In this document: positions 10,050 through 22,636 of the stretch, piece by piece | How positions within the stretch are numbered: position 1 is the stretch's first letter | Layout: every line of letters begins with the position of its first letter | The notes under the pieces: generated by a model | What the model was told of the DNA's origin: nothing | Seen by the model: the letters and a program-made list of their open reading frames with translations, nothing else | Databases searched by the model: none | Source: Hofstenia miamia | Lineage: Eukaryota; Xenacoelomorpha; Acoela; Hofsteniidae | Reading direction: 5' to 3' | Assembly: GCA_900660155.1 (NCBI GenBank) | Contig: CABFPE010000042.1 | Location: forward strand, 1,187,628 to 1,251,627 | DNA: 64,000 nt | Made by a program: the position numbers and the translations under genes

Positions 10050-13000
10050 ATGTTGAAGTCTTTCACATACCCAGCAATGGATGCCGTTAGATGGTATCCT
10101 GGTCACATGCAACGCGGTTTAAGGAACATGCAGCGTCACCTCCCCTTTGTTGACTGTATTCTTGAAGTACATGACGCCAGGTTGCCTTTCACTGGAAGAT
10201 ATGAAAGATTTGAAGGTGCTTTAGGAGTCAAACCGCGAATTCTACTTCTTACAAAGGCGGACATTGCTTGTATTGACATTAAAACACAGAATTCGATATC
10301 GTAAGACTTTCTGAAGGCTGTTGTAGTAGATGGCATAAATCGCCTCTAAATCGTTTTTTATGTGAATGCACCAATATTTTATAATCATTAGCACATTGCT
10401 GAGTTAAACTAATTAATATTATAGGGTTTAATTTATCTATTTTCTGTTTTTTTCTATGTTTCATGTAGTATCTATTATCATGATATATACATTTATTAAA
10501 TTTATCTTAGTCGCCACTTGAAGAAAAAAGAAGGATACTATGAAGTATTGTTCGTAAATGCTGCTGCTGATAAGCACCCATCAATGAAGAAAATTCTTCC
10601 CACTGTTTTCGATGCAATCGAGTCTGCTCCACGTTACAACAGAGCTCACCTTGCGGAACAAGCGATTATGGTAGTCGGTGTTCCTAATGTTGGCAAATCA
10701 TCAGTTATAAATGTTCTTCGTCGAGTGCATATGGCCAGAAGAAAAACAGCTGTAGCAGCGGTTGCAAATAAACCCGGAGTTACTAGGTTAATTTCTAATT
10801 CATATTTATAAATTCCTACCGCTGACTAACTTATATCTCTATAAGTTTTAACGACAATGACTTATTTACATTTATTTTTAAATTGTTCTTCAGCCATCTT
10901 AATTTTTTAGAAACTTTTATCGTAAATGAGTTGCACATGCACATGTTTTGTGATAGATTAGTAAAATATTTTTACCAGTAATTAATGGATTTATTTATAT
11001 TTTGTCAGTATGCTGGCTGTTTGACAAAGATGTCCATTATTGCTAACGCCTTCGAGAATTTGTGTCGTAACTATTAAGTATTCATTTGAGTTTGATTAAC
11101 CCTAGAACGACTGAATGGGTCAATTGACATAAATTGATTATATCTTTTCAAATTATTTTTAAGGTATTTGTGGACATTTTTTTAATATTTCGTTACTTTT
11201 ACTATGCTAACTAAACAAATATAAATTCTCTGAAAATTTTAATTAAAATGGAATTTCCTTTGTCACAAAATCTAAATATACCTAAAAAGACTGAATAGGG
11301 CAATTGTCCAATGAGCACAATAAGTGGAAATTAATGCATTTCACTCAACAATGTAATGATAAGTTATAATTATAATTATTAAGTTAGACAATTTTCAATG
11401 TAAACCCCAATCGATAATTTCTTTTAGATTTATATAGGGAGACTCCTGAAAATATACTTATCCAGGTCACAATGAATTGCAAAAACCACAATAGGTGCGG
11501 TTCTTAACCGGCAGTATATTAGTATTTGATGAATTTTCAATGAGTAAAATCATTGTCTTTATTCTATTACTACATGCAATATATAACTCTTTGCTAATTA
11601 TGTATACATTCAAACAAAGAATGTCAAGCAAATTGAAAAACATCAAAATGAGACTGCTTACATTGAGAACCCTCTCAATATTTTACGAGCAGTATCTTCA
11701 TTTTTTGTGGAATTATAATAATCTATTACTAGGGGACTTTTTCGAATCACGTTCAATAATTTCTGGCTTCAAACATATGGAGAAATTTGTGCACTCACAA
11801 GTGAAATCTATAATACATTTCAAACCTATCTTAATACATGTAAATCCTCTGAGAAAGTTCGAATTTGCAAAGGTAGACTATTATATCAAATTAACACAAC
11901 TTTATAGATTTACACACAATTCATTTTCACTGAAAAAGCACTATCATTATAGTTTGAAATATGGTCCGGGGTAGTGAAATTTCACCAACAAAGCGTGCTC
12001 GAATTCATAGCTTGTGCGAGGAGGGGTACAATGATCACGCTATAGCTGTTAGAATGGGCGTGTCAGTATCTTCGGTATCCAGAAGTGTTACTCGCTATCA
12101 GCAACTGCAAAATTTTTCCTCTCGCAAGCGGTCTGGAAGACCAAAATTAACAACCCCTCAGACTGGCCGTCTCAATCAATATATATATATACAGGGTGTA
12201 ACAAAAGTAACCAGACGCTTCATTTTACGAGAAATCTAACTTTATTCATAAGAGTAGGAATAAAAAAACGAATCATTCATAGTAAAATATTCAGTGTAGC
12301 GAATCTAAAACAACTTACTGAGGTTATAATGTCCAAAAAGATTAATCATAAAAGAAGAAAGTGTTAATAGAGAATGTTCAAAATGATTACCATCATGTTC
12401 AATACATTTGCAAATCCAGTCACGAACAGACCGGCACACCTTGTTCACCAAATCTAATGCTATAGCACGAATTTCATCGGTAATAGCATTCTTCAGATCG
12501 TCCATAGTGTGTGGGTTTCTACCATAAACTTTTATCTTTAGTAAGTAAGCCTTTATCACTCAAGTCAGTCTCTGATCATCATCCTTGAGTAACGATCAAT
12601 AGGAATGACGATTTCAAAAATTTGAATGAAAAATCTGAACCCCAAATCGATTAAACATATAACATCGCTGTTGCAGCAAGGCGAACCATCACAGTTAAAT
12701 TTCCATCCATTGATGTTTAGCTACGTAACTACAGTTCTTGCTTTCATTTTGCAAGCGTCTGGTTACTTTTGTTACACCCTGTATATAAGCAATAACTCAT
12801 CATAATCTTCACTGGTAGTATTAACAGCTTTATCAATTACATCGTCATTATTGACACAAATGTCTGAATCACTTGAGAATTGCTCAATATCTAATTCTAT
12901 ATTTGAAATGGCATCACAATCTTCATTACTATCTCTCATTTTGAAATTATATAGCTGCTCACAATAAAGATTTAGTATTAATTCTTGGTACAGCCTAAGG

Positions 13001-16000
13001 AAATTTACGCTTGCCCTCGCAACTTAATATACTTTCTTTTGTTATATTTGGATGTGTATTTAGGTCTCTGATGGAGAAGATTAAAATAAATGAGTACCCA
13101 CCAGTGTATCTTCATGATACACCAGGGATTTTGGCGGCTAATGTTCGAACTGTTCATGTTGGGCTTTTGTTAGCCGCACTCGACTATACTAAATGCAGTC
13201 TTGATGACGATATAATTGCGGATTTTGTCTTAAATTTTCTTAATGAAAAAGCACAGTTTCATTATGTGAAGCACTACGGATTAAGTGAAGGTGAGTGGAA
13301 ACTACTATAACAAATTAGAAATATACTGTATATAAGGTAAAATAAAAATTAGATTTTGTATTCAATAAGACTTTTTCATGAATAATTTTAACACTAGAAA
13401 TCCTTCAACAATATCAGTTCATTAGACTTGAACCTGGGACAAAGTATTTCAATGGAAGTGGGTCAATAAGATGATACTGGGCTCACGATTTTAGGAAAAT
13501 TAGAAGTTATGTATGGGAAAACGTGACATTATGGCACTATATATTTAATGCAGTGTGACCACTTTGTTAAGAAAAAATTATTCTTGGATATAAAAATGGA
13601 AAATATCTGCAAAAAGTTAATCTATTTATAGAAACAGATTTAGCGTTGCTGTGTGCAACTTGAACATCCAGTAAATCACTAAGGTTCCTTTTGTAAACTC
13701 GGCCCGCCTCTTGTACTTGTCCAGTATTCTTTATTTCATCAATTTCTGCAAATTCGCTTGTACCCTCAATTTCGCCAATTACTGAATTGCCAATATAGTT
13801 TCTGGGTTTCTTGAGATTCTCAAACTGCACTGGCTCTTTTTACATCATTACATAAATTTGTTGGAAACTTGTAATATTCAAAATTTTCACGGTTGAAGTA
13901 CTCTGATATATCGAAGATTATTATACGTATTTTCCGACAGATTTATTTTTGGTACACCAATTCTATAAAATTAATCGAATAGTACCCAGGCTGACCAATG
14001 AGCTCGATACCGCTGTTAATTTCTTCAGGGGAATTGAATTCAAACTTGGCTAGTTTTTTTGTTATAATTTGCAACCATATCGGCAATTTTAACATGCACC
14101 AGAAAGCAGTTTCTGACAATGTTAGAAGATCAAAATACTGAGACCTTCTCAAGCACTACAATTGAGGTTCAATGAATTTTAGTGTCTAATTCTCTTTAAC
14201 CCAATAAATGCCATACAAATAGTATTTGAAGTACTTTTAGATGTTTCTCTAGTTAGAGTTGATAGTGCACATTATTAATAAATATTTTATGTTTCCTAGA
14301 TTATATTCAGTTTCCATATGTTGACTACTATTACATTTTGTTTCATTTGTTACAGTCATTTGTTTGTAGTATTCGGCTTGAATGTCTGTTAGTGAAGTGC
14401 GGGCATAGGTACTACCCGCGTATACCCGAATTACAAGTTCATATTCGCGAGTATGACTGGGTACGAATCAATGAATTGATCGCTTAATAAATTTTCGATT
14501 TCGCTTTTTCAACTTGAACTTATCACTGCTTGCGCTTCGTTGCTTTCGTTTATAGCGCTTATGAATTTTAGGTTCATTATCTTCACGTTCACTTAAAATA
14601 TAATAGAATAAAGTAGAAGAATATCTACTTAGAGTTCGAAAAAAATCAATAAAGATAATGATGTAGAATAGGTTCAGAAAGAAATAATCGATATCCAACC
14701 ATAAAAAAGCTTAGGAATCACGTCAAGCACCGATCGAAAGCAATTTATAGTTCGACCTTTCCTTGTGACTAGGTATATTGGAGCTACTTGAACTATAAAT
14801 TTGTCGACTTCGAGTAAAAGGGTTCTTTCCTTTGCCTTTTGCCAACAGCTTGATGCTTAGCAAAGAGACACGAGTTTGTAAGTAACAGGCCACTGACTAA
14901 CAACCTCGTTCAGAAATTCATAGCAAAAGAGTTGAACAGTGCGTCTCCATTTTTGGAAGCTGCACAGTTATATTGCCCAATTTTTTTATTAACCCTAAAC
15001 GCATTGAGGTATAAAATGTCACTAACACACTGAGGAGGGGAGATTTGCCCTATCAATTAAAATATTGATTATTTTAAATGTATTTTCCACCCCTGGCCAG
15101 GCTCCGCTCAAAAAATTATTCCGTTTAACTTTATCTTGTTCCCAAATAGTTTTTTAGGGAAACCCGAACCTTGCAGTATTCTTTGAGGTTACCCAAAAAC
15201 CCGGAAGTTTTTTGCATCACTTTGGAGATAACACTCATGCAAATCAAGTTGTCATGTCGGAGACCATACATTTCCATCAACTTGGTAAACTTTTCAAAGA
15301 CTGCTTTGCTATCAACAAGATGTAAGGAATTGAAATCGAGTGAAATTGAACTCCTTTGCATGGAAATAACGCACTTTCTTTTCATTCTTATTAATGTACA
15401 TGTAAAATTTCATAGCAATCCAATGATTAGTTTTTTCTTAACAATCCTTGAATACTGAAAAATTCCACAACATTTGATTTTGAGAAAAATTACAATTAAA
15501 TCATATATTTTCTTAGAATTTCTGGATTCGATGTACATCAAACATTAGTTTTAGAATCTCGTACACAGCTTCAGGCAAATCATGACTATGTTAGTAAGAG
15601 AAACTGGCCTCTTGGTTGCCACATAATGAACGTGGATCTTCTGGACAAGATTCATGATTTGTTACTCAGCGGTCGGAGATACATGGGAAAGCAGAAGATA
15701 TGCCTAAAAATGCATTTTATTAAATATATCGGAAAATTCTATACCAAAGGTTATTTTTCCATAAGAAATCAAATTTTCTGTTGAAAAATGCAAAAATGCA
15801 ATTTTGTAAATGTTGATCAAAATTTATGTTTTAATGATATCCACCTAGCTTAAATGTCATAGTGGAAATAAATCATCAGACAGCTTGCATCCAACATTGC
15901 TGCACCTGTGCCATGGATCACTCATTCTCTCTTAAGTTTCCGTTTTTCCTCTATTGTCAAATCATGTTCCAATAGCAGCTACAACTATGGATCGATTTCC

Positions 16001-18171
16001 AACTTTGTAGCACTCACTTTTGTTTAACACTAGAAAAACGATAGTAAGTCAAAATGACCTTTGATCATTTTTTGTTTGCTTCATTCAGCAAAGCACTAGC
16101 ATGTTCATGCCCCTCATAAAATTTGCTATTTGTAGAAATTTTGTTTCTATTCCATAATTCTTGCATTTAAAACATCAGATGTAAATTTCTTCTCAAGGAA
16201 CAATTCCTGTTTTGTGTTAAAAATATTTCAAATCTTTAATGCAATCACCAATAAATAGAATTCAATATTAATGCAATTTCATTGTGTAAAACACAAAATA
16301 TCAGGCTTTTGTTTAGTTTCAAAGGGACAATAGAAAATCGACTTAATTTGCCTTTCGGATTTGTATGTTAGTTTACGTATTTATATTAGGCTTTGAAAAA
16401 AAAGAAAACTGTATTTTCTGTTATTGTACAGTTAGAAATGGAATACATGCATAAATTTGCAGATAGTAGTTCACATGAATTAGCATGAAGAAAATCAAAT
16501 CCATTTTTTATTGGTGTTGGGCTTCCATGTGAAACACGATGGCGTACCAGGACAAAAACCGATTATCACCAACCTATGATTCTTATCCAGCGTCAAAATT
16601 CAGAATGTTATCAAAATAATACACCAATAGCCACAAAACAACAATATAAAGATAGTGCTGATCACTGCTATCACAAATAACGTAGTGCAGTTGTAAAGAA
16701 TTTTACGCCCCTAAAAACTCTTTCAAAAATGCTGAAGTTTAATTAGAAGTTACATAATTCTCCAATGCGTTTGCTGCGATGACAGAAAACTTAATCGTGT
16801 GAGCAGTATAGATCGAACCAGATATCGCAAGATGGCGATGTCCCCAATAAAAATTTATATTTCCAATGAGTTGAAAAATAACCAATCGAATTATTGACAT
16901 ATTTGACTCGTATAATGGCCCGGCTGCTGTGAATTGATCAACGAATAACTCCAAGAGACATCAAATATGCAGTAATTATTAGTCAGGTAGTGAAATCGCA
17001 ATATCTCAATTTTCACTTAATACATGTAGTTATTTTTTTGCTGTTGATGTTAGTTACTTTATTTTTCAAATACTTAATATTTAAAAGAAATATTTGTTAA
17101 AGTTCAACTTCAGTCAATCTTAGTTAAAGTCGAATTTATTCGCCCAATATTGCAAGTATTTATTCTGAATGCAATATGGAATTAATCGTTGTCTTATTAT
17201 AAGCCTGCAGAATAAAATTTTCCATCAAGTTTTTAATCTTTGAACAAATATAAACGCCAGTTGCCAGGCCGGCAGTACGAAATGTTTTTAAGATAAAAAT
17301 TTATTGAGAAATTATTCGTCCAAGATTTCTTTGGCGCTAACAAAAAAGCAATTTCCTGTCTACAGCTCTGCTTGGTACTGTCTTCTAGAAATGAATATAT
17401 GCTGAACCACTGAAGGTTTGGGTGAGACATTGCAAAGGGTGTTGTAGTGCCATAGTCTTAACTATTACAAGCAATGCGCTCAAAATAATTTATAAATTTC
17501 TAACATACAGCCTAACAAGCACGGCTTGAAAATCAACACTCGAAGAATTTTTTTAGCAATTATCAGATACATGGACACTAAATTAGCCGAAATGTCGTTG
17601 ATGGGCTTAAACGTTTGGCCCATGTCCATCTCTTCTAGACATCCTTACAAAAATCAAATTTTAACAATTTTAGAATTTAGTTTATATACGGTTGAGCAGA
17701 ATCAGGTCATATTTGCTGAGATGATTGTGCTGCAATTGATTATACCTACATATAGCTGACAGTCTGCTAAATGTTTTGCCATGTAAACTAAAAATGTTTT
17801 TAGTTTTCTTCGAATTAATTACTTTAAAATAGCCTTAGATAATTCAATGAAATTGTTCAATATTGCTTTCTATATAATTTCAATAAATTGATTTTTTTAG
17901 GATTCATGTATTTTATTTGTATTTAGTTTCCTGTAATGTATATCAGATTCTCAGAAAAATTGCTTTGAAGCATGGATTTTCAAGAAAAATTAAAGATTTG
18001 CATAACCAGATCAAAGAAGGACCAGATATAAATGTAGCTGCACATAGATTTCTTAAAGATTTTCGTACGGGAATTATTCATAAAGGCATGATTGATGATA
18101 TCAGTAAATTGGAATTATTTTCCGAAATGGAAAGGAAATTCATTGCAGATTTTTCAGATAAAATTTCTTGA
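10050..18171 (+). CDS. MTG1: Mitochondrial ribosome-associated GTPase 1 (four exons)
   Basis: Circularly permuted GTPase of the YlqF/MTG1 family, acting in the mitochondrial matrix on large-subunit ribosome assembly. Exons 10050-10300, 10511-10786, 13064-13290 and 17927-18171 (TGA... stop at the end) join in frame to 999 nt, 332 residues; human MTG1 is 334. All introns are GT-AG (donors GTAAGA, GTTAAT, GTGAGT). Permuted motif order is visible: G4 LLLTKAD (residues 65-71), then G1/P-loop GVPNVGKSS (140-148), G2-like NKPGVTR (170-176), G3 DTPG (194-197). The N-terminal WYPGHM...VDCILEVHDARLP is the family hallmark. The last junction gives HYGLSE|VSCNVYQILRKIA, matching the family's C-terminal helical domain, which fixes the acceptor at 17925-17926. 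The start ATG at 10050 leaves only a short leader before RWYPGHM. Intron 2 (2.3 kb) and intron 3 (4.6 kb) are filled with transposon debris, without disturbing any splice site seen. Confidence 0.92.
11961..12189 (+). mobile_element. Tc1-like transposase N-terminal fragment
   Basis: Open frame of about 76 codons encoding MVRGSEISPTKRARIHSL, then YNDHAIAVRMGVSVSSVSR and RKRSGRPKLTTPQTGR. This is the bipartite helix-turn-helix plus GRPR-like AT-hook region that Tc1 transposases use to bind their ends. The catalytic DDE domain is absent; the frame stops where a Tc/mariner derivative inserted at 12190. No terminal repeats of its own were seen. Confidence 0.75.
12192..12781. mobile_element. 590-bp Tc/mariner-derived insert with identical terminal repeats
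   Basis: The ends are perfect inverted repeats of 29 bp beginning CAGGGTGTAACAAAAGTAAC, flanked on both sides by TA, the target duplication of the superfamily. The minus strand at 12305-12559 encodes an 84-residue relic with VYGRNPHTMDDLKNAI and a following amphipathic tail, matching the C-terminal end of IS630/Tc-type transposases. It is therefore an internally deleted, non-autonomous derivative. The identical ends suggest it is younger than the piggyBac and Tc1 debris around it. Confidence 0.85.
13291..15100. other. MTG1 intron 3, first part: transposon debris, unresolved
   Basis: Two minus-strand frames (13567-13830, 87 codons; 13943-14152, 69 codons) have protein-like composition but no family I can name. 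TTAA followed by CCCAATAAATG (about 14198) and TTAA followed by CCCTAAACGC (about 14992) resemble piggyBac-type ends without partners. A GATTTGCCCTATC motif follows at about 15048. No gene is supported. Confidence 0.35.
15131..15385 (-). mobile_element. Possible hAT-type transposase fragment
   Basis: An 84-codon minus-strand frame reads VFEKFTKLMEMYGLRHDNLI then a segment ending TSGFLGNLKEYC. This resembles the stretch of DUF4371/hAT-like transposases in which a helix leads to a conserved Ser-Asp-Asn/Gly-Ala and a GK-x-x-G-L-x-x-L-K motif, but the expected Asp is replaced. No ends or other domains were found. The match is by eye only. Confidence 0.35.
15460..17925. other. MTG1 intron 3, second part
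   Basis: Mostly unassigned. A plus-strand stretch about 15530-15780 reads SKRNWPLGCHIMNVDLLDK in one frame without a clear family. TTAA followed by CACTAGAAAAACG at about 16023 looks like another single piggyBac-type end. Minus-strand frames at 16739-16954 and 17233-17430 are unremarkable. Confidence 0.35.
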
Positions 18172-19505
18172 TTTGATAATTTTTATTATTTTTATAATAA
18201 TCTTTGAGTATTTAAATATGATATATTATTTTTGTATTTTTGTACACTGGAAAAAATATTGTGTTGTGTGTTTTTAGAATTGAATACTTGAATGTACATT
18301 CATTTCAGTGTTTAACCAAATTATATAATTTCTGTAGTCTGACTTATAACCCCATCACAATGCGACCTAATAATTTTTCAATACTAATCTATTGAATGCA
18401 GCTTACATTAATATATTTGATGAATGATTTCAATAAAAATATTTTAAGTTTTATAAAAGATTTCATAAACAACTGTATACAAGATTAGGTACAATAAATT
18501 CGCTTATACTAACTCACCCTAAATAGGGGATAATAAAAAAGAGGAAACTTAGTTTGTGGTAATTTTTACAATGTAATATTCGTCACTGTACCGAAGTGCT
18601 TAACAAAACATACATTCAAAGATTTCTACAAAATATATACGGAGGCCACCGAATATATTTTTCTCACATTTAAATTATGGCATTTCAATTTCTTTTTGTA
18701 TTGAAGTTTGCCCTCTAGAAGCTTTTCACTTATAGTCGAATAAATTCAGAACTATTTAGTGTGTATAAACGTGTTAATTTTATTAGAAAGGTTTTAGAGA
18801 CTTGACATTTAAATTTTGAAGGTAGTTCATTTCACAGGTGAATCGGGGAATGAATAAAGAAATGATGCATTTTTCTTGAATGATATTTGTCTTATGACTA
18901 ATGTACGTTTGTTGTGAGAATGAGGCGTTTCAAAATTAGCAACATATTTTAATTGTAAAATGTACATAGAGGTGTTTTATAAATGGCCATTATTGACTTT
19001 GAAAATTGTAAATTTAATTCATTGTAAATTAAGTGTTTTTATAGTCTAATATAATGTTAACTGCCCAATTTTTACTTCAAATTTTCTTAGATACTGCTTG
19101 TTAATGCCGCTATATAATATGCGGGATTAATTTAGATGTAGATTTGCAACTGGGTCATCAGTTCGCCGAGTCAGGAATTTGCTGTCTGGTCCCAGATCAA
19201 TTATCTACTTTCAGATCACCGGTCACATTTATTCAATAAGCAAATGAACGTTAAATTAGTATCCACAAAGGGGCTTGCTATATTATATCAAGTAGGTTAT
19301 TGTGTAGACATTGAATTACCTAAAATACATTTATGCCTAACTTTTACTTATTGCTGAAATTGGATATGACGATAACAATCCTGAAATGCGACCTAAATTC
19401 AAATAGTTCTTTGCTAGAAATAGAATGGGGTTTTCACTAATAATTTTAATGCATGCACAATTTTGCAACTAAAAGAAATGTTTGCAACCTTTGGCGATTT
19501 TGGAA
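18172..19505. other. Intergenic, downstream of MTG1
   Basis: AT-rich 3' flank of MTG1. An AATAAA (about 18430) downstream of the stop could serve polyadenylation. Nothing else is recognised before the LINE tail. Confidence 0.4.
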
Positions 19506-19507
19506 AT

Positions 19508-21649
19508 TTTTTTTTTCTTAAGTAGCTTTTATTCTGTTTATCCCTGTACATTCTCTGTACTTACAGTCTGTAAATATTATTTACAAAATATATACAAATA
19601 GTGTACATAATATATACAAACATATTTACAAAACTGATATTTACAGAGATGTACAAATAAAATAAACAAAGCTAAAACAATAATTAAAATAAACAAAAAC
19701 AAAAAATAAGTTAAAAATAGGAAACAAAAATGACATATTCTAATAATTTCGCCATATATTCAGTTTGTTCGAATATCCTAATTTGAATTGGTTGGCAAGC
19801 AGGTTTTGTTTTAATAATTTTTTAAATATTTTTAAGTTAGGTGCGTTACGTATATTAGAATCTAGTTTGTTCCATAGGCTACTGGTGTTGGTTGTAAACG
19901 AATCTTTCCAATATTTATTTTTAATTTGATAGTTATTAATGCATTTATTTGCTCTTTTGTTATAGCTGAGATATTTGTCACCATTACGATTTCCTTTCAC
20001 ACACTTGTACGTTTGAATCAGACTGGAATATATCGTGATGAACGTGGGTGAAAGTATTGATTCTTTGTTTACGTAGTCACCAACTTCATGTTTGCTAATA
20101 TCAAACATTGTGCATATACACCAGTTAAACATCCTATTTAGTCGTCCCTTCTGTGCAATACTTAAGCTATTCAATAGTATGCATGCATATCTGTAGTGAC
20201 TCAACACAAACGCGTCAACAACTGTTTTGCCCCTAGTTATCTGTTTAATTTGTTTTAGGTATAATATGCCAGCTGCCATCTTTTTAATCTTCCTTCGAAC
20301 AAACTTATCAAACTTCAAGTGCGTGTCTATGTCTACCCCTAAATATGTAACAGAATCAGTTGGTTTGATTATTGGTGCATCTTTAGATAGTTGGATCTGT
20401 ACATTCTTTACTAGTGGCTTGTTATGGTTATTTGCGAATACGATAAATTGTGTTTTGGATGTATTGACTGTTAACTTATTCTGTCTGAAGAAATTCATTA
20501 TGCTGTCTAAGTCTATCTGAAGATGTTTTGTTGAAATTATTGGACTGCTGTGATTACTTATGATGCATATGTCATCAGCATACTGGATTAATTGGCTGTG
20601 TTTTATGAACTGTGAAACATCATTTATATATAAGTTAAATATTATCGGACCTAGTACAGTTCCTTGGGGTACTCCGATATTTCTTATACAGTAGTCGGAA
20701 AAGATGTTATTAATTTTGACGCACTGCTCTCTATTACTAAAAAAAATATTTATAAATATTCGTGAATCTTTATCAAATCCATAGTTTGATGATTTATTAT
20801 CCAGTATTTTGAAATCTAAGCTGTCAAAGGCTTTACTAAGGTCCAATAAAGCTACGCTGCTACTAACATTTTTGTTAAGATTGTAATGAATACTTTCAGT
20901 TAGAGTAAGAAGTGCGTCAGTGGTGCTTAATCCATCTCTAAATCCACACTGCATAGGTGAAAGAATGTTATAATTTTTAGGTACACATTGATTTGAGAGC
21001 AAAGTATCTTTTCAAAGATTTTTGATATTGGATTAGTTACTGCTATTGGTCTGTAATTTTAACAGTCAGAATGATCACCTATTTTATATACTGGTGTTAT
21101 GTCAGCACTTTTTAGGCTTATAGGAAATGTTGATGTCCGAATGGAGAAGTTAAAGACAAATAGCAAATATTCGTCGAAGTGCTTGATAAATTTTTTGTAG
21201 ATAAATACTGGGATTCCACAGCTGCCACTAGAGATATTTACGTCTAGATTTTTTACGGTTTTTTCAAGTTCAATTTTGTTAATAAAATTAAAACTAAATG
21301 TGCTATCGGGTTTTTCTATTTTCCTTTCGTATGAAACATGCTCGCCTTTGTATGATCCCATATTTTGAAAAGTGGAATTCATATAATTAGCTATTGACTT
21401 AGAGTTGCATACTGGGTTTCCATTCACATTAATTTCTTGTATGTCGCACATCATGTTTTTTTCTTTATTTAAAAACCGGTTAATAAATTTCCATTTGGTT
21501 TTAGCTTGTGTTATCTTATCGTACATGATCCTTGACTGTAGTGCTTTGTCTTTGCGTTTTAGTTTGGAAATTTTCATTTTAATGTTCTTGTATGAGCCGA
21601 GATTCACAGATGAACTGTTTCTACAAAGTTCTTCCCAAGCTTTCTTCCT
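19508..21649 (-). mobile_element. LINE (CR1/Jockey-group), 5'-truncated, RT largely readable
   Basis: Minus-strand ORF2 in two pieces. The first (21059-21607) has linker and fingers ending ITPVYKIGDHSDC, followed after one in-frame TAA by NYRPIAVTNPISKIFEKIL, then a frameshift into the second (19740-21002). The second holds the RT palm: FRDGLSTTDALL, LLDLSKAFDSLD (first Asp), GVPQGTVLGPIIFNLYINDV, the catalytic QYADD box, then KTQF, VTYLGVDID and the thumb/C-terminal domain to a stop at 19740. Downstream is an A-rich 3' region ending in a T run on + (about 19508-19518), the tail. The 5' end is cut at a single N (21650), so the endonuclease and ORF1 are missing. The long open RT suggests moderate age. 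Confidence 0.88.
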
Positions 21650-21689
21650 NCTATTAATTAATTGCTTTCGTAAAATTTCAGTAGTAAAT

Positions 21690-22636
21690 TTATTATCAAT
21701 TTTTTATTGGTATTTTATTCAAGTAAATTGATAAAAATAACATTTTTTGAATAAAACTTCGTTATCAATAAATTGTTGGTAAAGTATTAATAAAAAATTT
21801 ATTTACTTTAATTTTTTTTCATAAAATTGCCTTTTTCAATGACATGGGGGAATTTGCAAAATCTTGCAAGAACTTTAAAGTTTAAGTTGGTTTCACTTCA
21901 ATGGGTAGATATGCAGAACAGACCCAGTGTACATCAAACAAATATTTTAAGATTTTGGATACTCGAATAGCAACATGCCCGAGCTGTGCTCTTAGTATAG
22001 AAGCCTGTGAAAGTACACTTTTTTCAGTGGCCGTTACAGGCCCTGCCCCAGTTTATACCGTAAAGTTGTTCAATTTTAATGTACAATTTTTAAAAGATGC
22101 ATGTTTTTTGATAATCATTGAACTTTTTCAAATGATGTCATAATCAAAGTTTTCTTCAAAAGTAATAATGATATTAGCTTTCTTCCGAATTTACATATCA
22201 AAATTTTCGAAAGTTTATTTACACCTTTGCAAAAACTGTTAATGAATGAATACGAATTCAAAATATAAAATTCACATTAAAATGATAAAACTTATCAAAA
22301 AGTAAATTTACAGTTTTGAACCTATTGGGTGAGGGTCACCAGTCTTGCAGAGCTATGCTTTTGCATTCCCGCATTTTGCTATTTTCCTTTTGATTCCTTA
22401 GCAAAACATTTCTAGCATTTGCATCCTTCTTTGCACTTCTCAATGGCTTTCGTAGATTATGATGAAAATGATTGTATGAAAATCACAAACAACAAACTAG
22501 CAAAAATGGCAACAATGATAACGACTTTCATTAAAAGAATGATTTCTGTTTCATCCCCTTGACCAACATCGCAATTTTAATAACCACTATCAACTTCATT
22601 TATAGAAAATTTCGAAAAATCTGTTTGTGAATGAAA
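21690..22636. other. Spacer between LINE fragments
   Basis: About 21690-21840 is an AT-rich, partly self-complementary stretch (GTAAATTTATT facing AATTTATTTAC). A plus-strand frame at 21901-22143 (80 codons, Cys-containing) has no recognised domain. Confidence 0.3.

Larger units (their letters stand above)
11096..13000 (-). mobile_element. piggyBac-family transposon remnant in MTG1 intron 2
   Basis: The left end is TTAA (11096-11099) followed by CCCTAGAACG, the classic piggyBac target plus terminal repeat. Reading the minus strand from the right, 12780-12940 encodes an acidic N-terminal peptide (MRDSNEDCDAISNIELDIEQ, then FSSDSDICVNNDD), as in piggyBac transposases. Nearer the TTAA end, about 11600-11700, the frame gives FFNLLDILCLNVYIISKEL, which fits the family's conserved LLD...N helix, and further on KNRTYCGFC, a remnant of the Cys-rich C-terminal domain. 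Most of the catalytic core is gone or unreadable and stops are frequent. No matching right-hand TTAA end was found. Two other elements sit inside it. Confidence 0.7.

Noticed and set aside
10136-10464. Minus-strand frames over MTG1 exon 1
   Set aside because: Antisense shadows of a well-supported conserved exon.
15171-15458. Plus-strand 95-codon frame
   Set aside because: It lies opposite the hAT-like minus-strand frame and has no domain; treated as its shadow.
15530-15780. RNWPLG-containing frame as a retroelement integrase tail or an extra MTG1 exon
   Set aside because: The motif alone is too short to assign, and MTG1 splices cleanly from 13290 to 17927 without it.
16739-16954. 71-codon minus-strand frame as a gene
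   Set aside because: Composition is ordinary but there is no motif, partner exon or repeat evidence.
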